From Selenomonas sp. (GTDB lineage: Bacteria > Bacillota > Negativicutes > Selenomonadales > Selenomonadaceae): a DNA stretch of 20,540 nt. The position numbers and the translations under genes were made by a program. Under the pieces are notes generated by a model, which saw nothing but the letters and a program-made list of their open reading frames with translations, made no database searches and was not told the origin of the DNA. Shown in pieces: positions 7,996 to 14,537 of the stretch. Positions within the stretch are counted from its first letter, which is position 1, and every line of letters starts with the position of its first letter. The DNA is taken from positions 1-20,540 of the forward strand of contig NZ_JALFCU010000097.1 in the NCBI RefSeq assembly GCF_022771645.1. Direction: 5' to 3'.

Positions 7996-9426
7996 ATGAA
8001 GAAGGAACGAGGGGGCGTGTACATTCACGTCCCTTTTTGCAAGCAGAAATGTTTTTACTGTGACTTCCCGTCGCAGGCAGGGAAAGAACGTTACGAAGCG
8101 GCATACATCGACGCGCTCATCAAAGAAATCCAAACCGAAGGCGCAAACTATGTCGACCGCTACGGCCCGCCCGCGACCATCTACATCGGCGGCGGCACGC
8201 CGAGCGTGCTGCCGTGCAGACTGCTTGCCACGTTGTTGGATTTCGTTGAACAAAACTTTCTGTTGCGAACGCAACTCATACAGAAGCCTCTCCCCCAGGG
8301 AGAGGACAGGCGCGGAACGCAGTGCAGCGCCAGGAGCGGGTCCCCTGCAGGCCAAAACAATGCGCACGACGTAACACCTCGCGGGTGCGCGCACGGAAGT
8401 GACGTTTGGGGGCGTGCGCACGAAAGCGACATTTGGGGCCGTGCGCGCACCGGCGACACCAAACGCTGTACAGACCCGAACGACGTGCAAGCGACCCTTT
8501 TCTGGCGCTGCCGCGCCTGTCCTTCCCCTGAGGGGAAGGCTTTGGGCGTTCCTGAATTCACCATAGAGTGCAATCCAGGAACCGTCACTGAGGAAAAACT
8601 CCGCTTGATGAAATCCCACGCCGTCACCCGCCTCTCCTTCGGCGTCCAGACGTTCCACGACGACCTCCTCCGACGCATCGGCCGCATCCACACGGCGGAA
8701 CAGGCGAGGCAAGCCATCCGTCTCGCCCGCGCGGCTGGCTTCACGAACGTCAACCTCGATCTCATGTACGGCCTGCCGGGTGAGACGCTCGCCATGCTCC
8801 AATCGGACATCGACGAAGCGCTTGCGCTCGCCCCTGACCACATCAGCATCTACGGCCTGCAGCTCGAAGAAGGCACGGCGTTCTGGAAAATGAACGAGAT
8901 GGGCAAACTCCATCTACCCGATGACGACATGACAGAAGCGATGTACGACCTCATGACGACGGCGCTCCCCGCGCATGGCTATGCGCGCTACGAGATTTCG
9001 AATTTCGCAAAGCCCGGCTGCGAGAGCCGCCACAACCTCGGCTACTGGCAAGACCAGCCTTACCTCGGCCTCGGTGCGGCGGCGCACAGCTATCTCGACG
9101 GCGTCCGCTACGAAAACACGAAAGACATCACGGCCTACATCGAGGCCATCGAGCACGGCGAGCTCCCGCGCACCCAGGAAGAGCCCGCGACGCGTGCCAT
9201 CCGGATGGAAGAGTTCGCGTTCCTCGCCCTCCGCACCGCGCGCGGCATCGACAAAACAAGATTCGAAGAAAAATTCGGCGTCGCGCTCGCGTCCGTCTAC
9301 GCGGACGTCGTGGCACGCATGCAACAAAAAGGACTCCTCGAAGAAACCGAGGATTCCGTGCATCTCACGCCATTAGGAATGAAATACGGCAATTATGTTT
9401 TTTCAGAGTTTTTGCTCACGCCTTGA
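7996..9426 (+). CDS. hemW: Heme chaperone HemW (radical SAM), with a large in-frame repeat insertion
   Basis: This is a radical SAM protein of the HemN/HemW family; HemW binds heme and delivers it to respiratory enzymes and lacks coproporphyrinogen oxidase activity. The [4Fe-4S] ligands C15, C19 and C22 (CKQKCFYC) are near the start, followed by GGGTP at 65-69, ECNPGT at 191-196 and GVQTFHDDLLRRIGRIHT after that. The protein has 476 residues whereas the family normally has about 380. The excess is a foreign-looking stretch at about residues 90-183, rich in Arg, Gly, Cys and Trp, exactly where a palindromic repeat element has entered the gene. The frame stays open through it, so the protein may be functional with an inserted loop. 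The ATG at 7996 gives the family-like MKKERGGVYIHVPFC; a TTG at 7987 is also in frame but overlaps the lepA end. It is co-transcribed with lepA. Confidence 0.93.
   Translation: MKKERGGVYIHVPFCKQKCFYCDFPSQAGKERYEAAYIDALIKEIQTEGANYVDRYGPPATIYIGGGTPSVLPCRLLATLLDFVEQNFLLRTQLIQKPLPQGEDRRGTQCSARSGSPAGQNNAHDVTPRGCAHGSDVWGRAHESDIWGRARTGDTKRCTDPNDVQATLFWRCRACPSPEGKALGVPEFTIECNPGTVTEEKLRLMKSHAVTRLSFGVQTFHDDLLRRIGRIHTAEQARQAIRLARAAGFTNVNLDLMYGLPGETLAMLQSDIDEALALAPDHISIYGLQLEEGTAFWKMNEMGKLHLPDDDMTEAMYDLMTTALPAHGYARYEISNFAKPGCESRHNLGYWQDQPYLGLGAAAHSYLDGVRYENTKDITAYIEAIEHGELPRTQEEPATRAIRMEEFAFLALRTARGIDKTRFEEKFGVALASVYADVVARMQQKGLLEETEDSVHLTPLGMKYGNYVFSEFLLTP
8263..8550. repeat. Composite palindromic element inserted in hemW (two inverted units)
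   Basis: The left unit starts at TTGCGA (8263), with hairpin I at 8287-8305 (CCTCTCCC/GGGAGAGG) and hairpin II at 8309-8331 (GGCGC/GCGCC). The right unit is inverted, with hairpin II at 8504-8517 (GGCGC, TGCC, GCGCC) and hairpin I at 8521-8539 (CCTTCCCC/GGGGAAGG), ending at about 8550. GAACGC near the left edge and GCGTTC near the right edge are inverted repeats. The right half, read on the minus strand, matches copy 1 (1584-1714). The whole insert of about 285 bases is a multiple of three and has no stop codon in the hemW frame. The exact ends are uncertain by several bases. Confidence 0.85.
8383..8463 (+). repeat. Three 27-base tandem repeats in the centre of the hemW insert
   Basis: The units are 8383-8409, 8410-8436 and 8437-8463. 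Each begins with a GTGCGC-type word and has the pattern of Gly-x-Ala-His-x-Ser-Asp-x-Trp in the hemW frame: GCAHGSDVW, GRAHESDIW and the more divergent GRARTGDTK. The period is nine codons, so copy number can change without a frameshift. Confidence 0.75.
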
Positions 9427-9444
9427 AAGGCTCACAACCTCCAG

Positions 9445-9487
9445 CCTCCCTCACCGAGGGAGGGGGACCGCGAAGCGGTGGTGGGTG
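9445..9487 (+). repeat. REP-like two-hairpin repeat, copy 3, between hemW and the PAP2 gene
   Basis: Hairpin I is CCTCCCTC (9445-9452), loop ACC, GAGGGAGG (9456-9463). Hairpin II is ACCGC (9467-9471), loop GAA, GCGGT (9475-9479). It lies in the 85-base gap between two convergent genes and has no T-run. The order of a pyrimidine-first hairpin followed by a GC-rich hairpin is the same as in the units at 1584 and 8263, although the sequence is only distantly similar. Confidence 0.65.
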
Positions 9488-9511
9488 TGGCGAAGGCAGA
9501 CCGTAACAATC

Positions 9512-10249
9512 TCACGGATTGTCATCGGCGAAGGTACGTCCAAACTTTTTCCAAGGGATCTTTTTCTCGAACCAAGCAATGATGTTATCCGACACCGGCG
9601 TCAGCAGCATCCAGCTCAGCACGACGCAGGCAATCGAGCCTGCGCCGACGACGACATCCGTCATCCAATGCGCGCCGCTCATCATGCGCGGCAACGAAAA
9701 GATCACAGCGACGGCAACCGCAGCCGCCGCTGTTTTTTTGCCGTAATACCGCAGCATGAACGCGGCGAAGATGATGAGCATCATGCCGTGATCGCCGGGG
9801 AAGCTCATGCCGGAAGCATCTTTTGACGGCCAGCCCGTGAGCGTCGAGACTTTCAGCGCCGGCACGCCTTGCTCGATGAAATATTTCGTCGGGCTCGGCC
9901 GCTCGAAATGCATGAGCATGTCGCATTGCTTCGCGAGCACGACGGCGACCATCATCGAGAGTCCCATCGCGACCATCCAGCGCCGCCCGCGCGCGTCCGC
10001 CTTGCGGAAATGATAGAGGTAGATCGCGAGCATGCAGAGGAACGCCACGGCGTCGAACGGCCGCAGGTTCGTGAAGGCCACAAAATACGTGAACGCCGTG
10101 CTTTGCGCAATGAGTTTTTGGAACGCAAAGAACACGCCGTTGTCGAGCGTCTGCCAGAAGCCGTGCGCCGGAAGCCACAGCCAGCTCAAGAACATCGCAG
10201 CGCCAAGCGCATTGCAGCACGCGAGCGCCGCCCATCGTTTCGCCGTCAA
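9512..10249 (-). CDS. PAP2 superfamily membrane phosphatase
   Basis: This is a 245-residue membrane protein with about five or six hydrophobic segments. PAP2 enzymes remove or transfer phosphate from lipid carriers such as undecaprenyl pyrophosphate, phosphatidylglycerol phosphate or lipid A. Motifs in order are an AKQ ... FERPSP region (C1-like), SFPGDHGM (C2, with the catalytic histidine) and PRMMSGAHWMTD, which fits R-x5-H-x3-D (C3). The FPGDH form recalls LpxT/YeiU-like members rather than the usual PSGH, and the neighbouring LPS-type cluster would suit a lipid carrier or lipid A role, but that is inference. I prefer the TTG at 10249 because GAGGTGA (10261-10255) sits just upstream; the GTG at 10258 overlaps that site. 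The gene is convergent with hemW and divergent from the glycosyltransferase operon. Confidence 0.85.
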   Translation of the reverse strand: MTAKRWAALACCNALGAAMFLSWLWLPAHGFWQTLDNGVFFAFQKLIAQSTAFTYFVAFTNLRPFDAVAFLCMLAIYLYHFRKADARGRRWMVAMGLSMMVAVVLAKQCDMLMHFERPSPTKYFIEQGVPALKVSTLTGWPSKDASGMSFPGDHGMMLIIFAAFMLRYYGKKTAAAAVAVAVIFSLPRMMSGAHWMTDVVVGAGSIACVVLSWMLLTPVSDNIIAWFEKKIPWKKFGRTFADDNP

Positions 10250-10298
10250 AGGAGTCACCTCGGAGAATTTATAAAAATTTTACATTTTGATGCGGCTC

Positions 10299-10327
10299 AT
10301 TATATGACCGTGAAGCGCAAAATGCAA
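10299..10327 (-). promoter_or_regulatory. Promoter of the PAP2 gene
   Basis: On the minus strand, TTGCAT (10327-10322) and a perfect TATAAT (10304-10299) are spaced by 17 bases. The -10 box ends 49 bases before the chosen start. It lies back to back with the promoter of the glycosyltransferase cluster. Confidence 0.82.
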
Positions 10328-10345
10328 GCGCAAGCGCGGAAATAG

Positions 10346-10374
10346 TTGCCCTGCGCCAAAGAATAAGGTAGAAT
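10346..10374 (+). promoter_or_regulatory. Promoter of the glycosyltransferase cluster
   Basis: TTGCCC (10346-10351) and TAGAAT (10369-10374) are spaced by 17 bases. The predicted start near 10381 leaves a very short leader, with the ribosome site AAGGA (10381-10385) almost at the RNA end. No other clear promoter was found in the cluster down to about 14.5 kb. Confidence 0.72.
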
Positions 10375-10394
10375 AACAGAAAGGAAATTTTGAC

Positions 10395-11564
10395 GTGGGG
10401 GCGATGGCGTTGCGCATCGCGATTTTTGAAAACATCATGACGCCGGGCGGCCACGAGGTAGACTTTGACCGCATCCTTTCGGAGGAACTCACGGCGCTGG
10501 GGCACGACGTTGTGTTCTATGTGCCAGAGAACTTTCGTTTCGCGATGGACTACGGTCGGCCCGTTGTGCGCCTGCCGAAGGCGGCCGTCACGTATACGGA
10601 CGTGCGCGGCATCGCGCGCCTCGTCGCGACGGTGCGGCGCGAGTGGCATCGCCAAGCATGGTATCGGGCGCTCTATCAGTATGCGCAGGCAGGTGCGTTC
10701 GATGCGCTCATCGTGCCGACGTCGACATACCGCTATCTGCGCGCGCTGAAACGGAGCCCGCTCCGGCATTCGCCCGTGCCAGTTCTCTTCCTCCTGCATG
10801 GCATCAATCCTACAGAGGCGCCTAAGTTTTTGCGGGCGGTGGACGCACTTGCGGCGTGCAAAAGCATCCGTCCGACCGTACTGACGTTCGGTGACACAAT
10901 CTTTGGCGAGCGGCGGCGGAATATCCGCTGCATCTACCCGCCGACCTTCGTGCCGCGCGATATCCCTGCGAGCGAGCGGGCGACGCTCGCCGCGCGCGAA
11001 CCGGGTGCGCCGCTCCGTATCGGATTCTTCGGCCAGTATCGCAGGGAAAAGCACCTCGAAGCGTTCCTCGACGCGTATTTCGCAGGGGATTACACGCGCC
11101 CCGTCGAGCTCATCGTGCAGGGTGCGACGATGCACCCCGAGGACGCGGATGATTTTGAGCGCATCATCGCGAAGTACAAAGACCGGCCAGGTATTCGATT
11201 TTTGCACAAAGGCCTCATCGGCGCGGAGTGGCAGCGCGCCATCCTCGGCATCGACGCGCTGCTTCTGCCGTACAGCGCACCGCGTTACCGCTATCATTGG
11301 GGCGGCATGCTGTTCACGGCCATCGGCTTCTTGCGCCCCGTCGTCACGAGCGATGACATGAATCCGGAGGTTTTTGCCGCGTACCACATCGGCGAGACGT
11401 TCCCGAGTGGCGACCTCGTGGCGCTGAAGACGACGCTCGAATCTTTCATCAATAACTACGATGCGCGCCGCGCGACGTACGAAAGCGAACTCGCGAAAGC
11501 GGCGGAGGCATATGCGCCACAGGCCTTTGCCCGTCGCATCGCCTCCATCCTGGAAGAACCGTGA
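10395..11564 (+). CDS. GT-B fold glycosyltransferase (group 1/GT4-like), first gene of glycan cluster
   Basis: This 389-residue soluble protein is most like glycosyltransferase group 1 enzymes. The N-terminal half starts with a Rossmann strand (LRIAIFENIMTPGGHEVDF). The C-terminal half begins with the standard PLRIGFFGQYRREKHLEAFL pattern, in which a Gly-Arg/Gln-x-x-x-Lys loop binds the sugar nucleotide. The usual E-x7-E motif is not evident; the corresponding region reads YHWGGMLFTAIGFLRPVV, so it is a divergent member and its donor and acceptor are unknown. The start is uncertain: the GTG at 10395 is best spaced from AAGGA (10381-10385), while ATG 10404 or TTG 10410 would begin closer to the first strand. 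It opens the operon, downstream of a good promoter, and is followed 31 bases later by a WaaE-like GT2. Confidence 0.82.
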   Translation: MGAMALRIAIFENIMTPGGHEVDFDRILSEELTALGHDVVFYVPENFRFAMDYGRPVVRLPKAAVTYTDVRGIARLVATVRREWHRQAWYRALYQYAQAGAFDALIVPTSTYRYLRALKRSPLRHSPVPVLFLLHGINPTEAPKFLRAVDALAACKSIRPTVLTFGDTIFGERRRNIRCIYPPTFVPRDIPASERATLAAREPGAPLRIGFFGQYRREKHLEAFLDAYFAGDYTRPVELIVQGATMHPEDADDFERIIAKYKDRPGIRFLHKGLIGAEWQRAILGIDALLLPYSAPRYRYHWGGMLFTAIGFLRPVVTSDDMNPEVFAAYHIGETFPSGDLVALKTTLESFINNYDARRATYESELAKAAEAYAPQAFARRIASILEEP

Positions 11565-11595
11565 AACACACCCTCTAAAGGAGCTCTGAACGACC

Positions 11596-12372
11596 GTGCC
11601 GACCTTGTCCGTCCTGATCCTCGCGCGCAACGAGGCGAACCATATCGCGGATTGCATCGCGAGCGTCCGCTTCGCCGACGAGATCCTCGTCATCGATTCC
11701 GGCAGCACGGACGACACCGTCCGCATCGCTGAGGCGGCAGGCGCGCGCGTCCTCCGTCATGCGATGACGGAGGCGGGCTTTGCCGGGCAACGGAATTTCG
11801 CGCAGGAACAAGCCACCTCGGATTGGATCTTTTACCTCGATGCTGACGAGCGCGTGCTGCCGGAGCTCGCAGAGGCCATCCGCGCGCACATCGGACGTGG
11901 CGAGCAGAGTGTCGGCCGCATCCACCGTAAGAGCGTCGTCATGGGCCAGCGCATGGGCTATGGCGTCTACGCGCCCGACCGCGTCGTGCGGCTGTTCCCG
12001 CGCGGAAGCGTGACCTGGCAGGGCGTCGTCCACGAGCGCCCAGAGACGGCGCTCCCCGTCACAGACCTCAGTGGCTGGTGCGATCACCACTGCCTCACGA
12101 GCTGGGCACAGTATTTCGGCAAATTCGACCAGTATACGACACTCATGGCCGAGCGCATGCACGCGGACGACAAGCGCGTCGGTTTTTTCGCCCGATATGC
12201 ACACGCCTTTTACGCCTTCGTGCACATGTACGTCTTTCGCCGCGGCTTCCTCGACGGTCGCCTCGGCTTGACGTTCTGCACGTATCATTTTTTCTATACG
12301 CTGACGAAATACGAGAAGCTCGCCGAACGCTGGCGGGCGCAGGAGCAACAACGAAAGGAGACGAGCGTTTGA
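11596..12372 (+). CDS. GT2 family glycosyltransferase, WaaE/KdtX-like (LPS core)
   Basis: This 258-residue protein has the GT-A/GT2 fold. It begins LSVLILARNEANHIADCIAS, has the nucleotide-binding DSGSTDDT at about 34-41, and shows the metal-binding D-x-D at D82-D84 (YLDADERVLPE). The segment with APDRVVRLFPRG and WQGVVHERP is characteristic of the WaaE/KdtX group, which adds a beta-1,4-glucose to the heptose of the LPS inner core in enterobacteria. This is the best single clue that the cluster builds LPS core, but the exact sugar is not established. The start is GTG 11596, with AAAGGAG at 11577-11583, a slightly long spacing of 12. The stop TGA overlaps the TTG start of the next gene, a sign of translational coupling. 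Confidence 0.88.
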   Translation: MPTLSVLILARNEANHIADCIASVRFADEILVIDSGSTDDTVRIAEAAGARVLRHAMTEAGFAGQRNFAQEQATSDWIFYLDADERVLPELAEAIRAHIGRGEQSVGRIHRKSVVMGQRMGYGVYAPDRVVRLFPRGSVTWQGVVHERPETALPVTDLSGWCDHHCLTSWAQYFGKFDQYTTLMAERMHADDKRVGFFARYAHAFYAFVHMYVFRRGFLDGRLGLTFCTYHFFYTLTKYEKLAERWRAQEQQRKETSV

Positions 12373-13292
12373 ACCTCATCACGCTTGGGAAACGCATCTA
12401 CCGGCTGGAAAAATGGCGGGAGTTCCACCGCTTCATCGTCTTCCTCGCCCGCGCATCGCTCCACCATGGCGCGATGCAGGAGCTCTATGCCTGGTTCGAG
12501 GCCGATGACGACCGTCGCGCGATCCTCGCGGAGAACCCGTTCCCCATGGAGCAGGTCACGCGCGCGTTCTTTTATGCGGGCTCGACGTTTGCGGAGCGCG
12601 TCGCGCTGACGCGCCATCACTACGAGCTTTTGCAAGCCTGGCTGCATCCGGAAGCGTTCCGCACGTGCAGCACATTCCACGGGCTGCGCATCTGGCAGTC
12701 GGAAGACGATGCGTCGTGGCAGACCGCCTTGACATTTGCCCCCGGCCAGCGCAAGGAAGGCCATCTCTCGCTCGTCATGACGGCGGGCGGCGTCAGCCTC
12801 TACCAGATGATGTTCTGGCTGAACCTCGACAAAACTGGCGCGCCGAGCCTCTTCATCGGCGCCATGCAAGGGCCGAACGCGGCGAACGCGAAAGACATCA
12901 TCAAGGACATCACGAAGCGCTCGTTCCGCTACCGCACGAAGAACCTCATCCTCTACATGACGCAGGCCGTCGCGCGCAGCCTCGGCGTGCAGCACATCTA
13001 CGCCGTCACGAACGACGGCTACTACGCGCAGAACCACGTCCGCCGCGACCGCAAGCTCAAGACCGACTTCGGCGCGTTCTGGGAAGAGGCGGGCGGCTGG
13101 AAGACGGATGATCCGCGCTTTGACGAGCTCCCGCTCATCGAGCCGCGCAAGACGATGGAAGAAGTCCCGACGCGCAAGCGCGCCCAGTACCGCAAGCGCT
13201 TTGCGTTCCTTGACGCCATCGACGCGCAGATCGCGGCGAGCATGGAAAGCATCCGCCGGAGCGGCGCGGGCGCGGCTTCGCCGCAAGCATAA
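12369..13292 (+). CDS. VirK/YbjX family protein (DUF535)
   Basis: This 307-residue protein matches my memory of the VirK/YbjX (DUF535) family: a central HGLRIWQSED ... LTFAPGQRKEGHLSL region, then LFIGAMQGPNA and the C-terminal TKNLILYMTQAVARSLGV and IYAVTNDGYY segments. In enterobacteria, VirK-type proteins have been linked to antimicrobial-peptide resistance, outer-membrane behaviour and virulence; their biochemical activity is unknown. The start is TTG 12369, eight bases after AAGGAG (12355-12360) and overlapping the preceding stop (TTGA), so translation is probably coupled to the WaaE-like gene. A much longer frame upstream would lie within that gene and is rejected. There is no signal peptide or membrane segment. 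Its place between glycosyltransferase genes supports a link to LPS. Confidence 0.85.
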   Translation: MNLITLGKRIYRLEKWREFHRFIVFLARASLHHGAMQELYAWFEADDDRRAILAENPFPMEQVTRAFFYAGSTFAERVALTRHHYELLQAWLHPEAFRTCSTFHGLRIWQSEDDASWQTALTFAPGQRKEGHLSLVMTAGGVSLYQMMFWLNLDKTGAPSLFIGAMQGPNAANAKDIIKDITKRSFRYRTKNLILYMTQAVARSLGVQHIYAVTNDGYYAQNHVRRDRKLKTDFGAFWEEAGGWKTDDPRFDELPLIEPRKTMEEVPTRKRAQYRKRFAFLDAIDAQIAASMESIRRSGAGAASPQA

Positions 13293-13315
13293 ACAGGAAC
13301 GAGAAAGGAGACGCC

Positions 13316-14497
13316 ATGCGCATCCTCTTGGCGAATTTTACGAAAATGGTCGGCGACAGCGGCGGGCTCGCGAAGGTGAACTGCGCGTTCGCGAATGAGA
13401 TGGCGCGGCGCGGCCATACGGTCGCGACCGTCTACAGCGATGACCGCGAAGGTACGTTCTTTTTCCCCATCGACCCGCGCGTGACATGCTACAACCTGCG
13501 CCATTTTCGCGGCAAGCACATCCTGTTTCCCGCAACGCTCAAAATCAAGCGCGAATTCCTGCGCGCCATTGACGTGCGCAAAGGGCGCGCCGTCAACAAC
13601 GACTTTACGCTGCACTATCTCAAAGACAACGTGCAAGCCATCCTCGACGAATTCCGGCCCGACATCATCATCTCCTTCCAGACAGCCGCAACGATGGTGC
13701 TCGTCTCGGCGCTCCACACGAAGATCCCCGTCATCTCCATGTCGCACGGCGACCCCGAAGACTATTTCCACACCTACGACCCGCGCGAACTTCCTGCGCT
13801 CGCACAATGCGCCATGTGCCAGGTGCTCCTGCCGTCGTTCAAAGAACACATCCTCGCGCACATCCCCGAGGCGCGCGTCACCGTCATCGGCAACGTCGTG
13901 CCGCAGTACGACACGCCTGCCGACCTCGCAGCTGCAAAGCCGACGCACAAGATCCTCTTCGTCGGCCGTCTCGTGAAAAACCACAAGCGCCCGCACCTCC
14001 TCATCGAGGCATTCGCGCAGATCGCGGACGCGTTCCCTGATTGGCAGGTCGAACTCTGGGGCGCGGAGGACAAGAAAAGCTATACAAACGAACTCCAAGC
14101 GCTGATCGAAAAACATCATCTGACGAACCGCGTCTTCCTCAAAGGCAGCACGCAAGATGTCGAGAGCGTCCTGCGCACCGGCGACATTTTCGCCTTCCCG
14201 AGCGCCTACGAAGGCTTCGGCCTCGCCCTCGCCGAGGCCATGAGCATGGGACTGCCGCCCGTCGGCTACCGGAACACGCCCGCCGTCAACGAACTCATCC
14301 ACGATGGCGAAAACGGCTTCCTCTGCGACGACGGCATCGACGACTTCGCCGCCCATCTCCGCACGCTCATGAGCGACCAGACCCTGCGCATCCGCATGGG
14401 CAGCGCCGCACGGGCGTCCGTACAGCAATACGCAGCGGAAAACATCTGGGGGCAGTGGGAGACCTTGATGGAAGCGGTCGTTTCCGAACAAAAATGA
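13316..14497 (+). CDS. GT4 family glycosyltransferase
   Basis: This 393-residue enzyme has the two-domain GT-B layout of retaining GT4 transferases. The start MRILLANFTKMVGDSGGLAK carries the acceptor-side glycine-rich loop. The C-terminal domain opens with ILFVGRLVKNHKRPHLLIEAF, whose R and K bind the donor diphosphate. The catalytic E-x7-E is present as EGFGLALAE, followed by AMSMGLPPVG. This C-terminal signature is typical of LPS core and O-antigen hexosyltransferases. The ATG at 13316 follows AGAAAGGAG (13302-13310). It lies 23 bases after the VirK-like gene and 40 bases before the AAA-type gene, in the same orientation. The sugar specificity is unknown. Confidence 0.92.
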   Translation: MRILLANFTKMVGDSGGLAKVNCAFANEMARRGHTVATVYSDDREGTFFFPIDPRVTCYNLRHFRGKHILFPATLKIKREFLRAIDVRKGRAVNNDFTLHYLKDNVQAILDEFRPDIIISFQTAATMVLVSALHTKIPVISMSHGDPEDYFHTYDPRELPALAQCAMCQVLLPSFKEHILAHIPEARVTVIGNVVPQYDTPADLAAAKPTHKILFVGRLVKNHKRPHLLIEAFAQIADAFPDWQVELWGAEDKKSYTNELQALIEKHHLTNRVFLKGSTQDVESVLRTGDIFAFPSAYEGFGLALAEAMSMGLPPVGYRNTPAVNELIHDGENGFLCDDGIDDFAAHLRTLMSDQTLRIRMGSAARASVQQYAAENIWGQWETLMEAVVSEQK

Positions 14498-14500
14498 AAA

Positions 14501-14520
14501 CATATACAAAGCATATACAG
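14501..14520 (+). repeat. Short direct repeat in the gap before the AAA-type gene
   Basis: CATATACA occurs at 14501-14508 and again at 14512-14519, an 11-base period, in an AT-rich gap of 40 bases within otherwise GC-rich DNA. It could be part of a local promoter or a scar of insertion; the sequence alone does not decide. Confidence 0.4.
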
Positions 14521-14537
14521 AACGGGAGGTGGATGCG

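Noticed and set aside
8263..8550. The hemW insert as a separate small gene, intein or group II/I intron
   Set aside because: It has no start with a ribosome site, no intein splice motifs and no intron-size core. At about 285 bases, with inverted hairpin units, it is a repeat element.
9506..9522. ACAATC / GATTGT inverted repeat at the end of the PAP2 gene as a terminator
   Set aside because: Six-base AT-rich stem, no T-run on either strand and partly inside the coding end; too weak to call.
10269..11726. 485-codon minus-strand frame opposite the first glycosyltransferase
   Set aside because: Low-complexity antisense product spanning promoters and two plus-strand genes with recognisable motifs.
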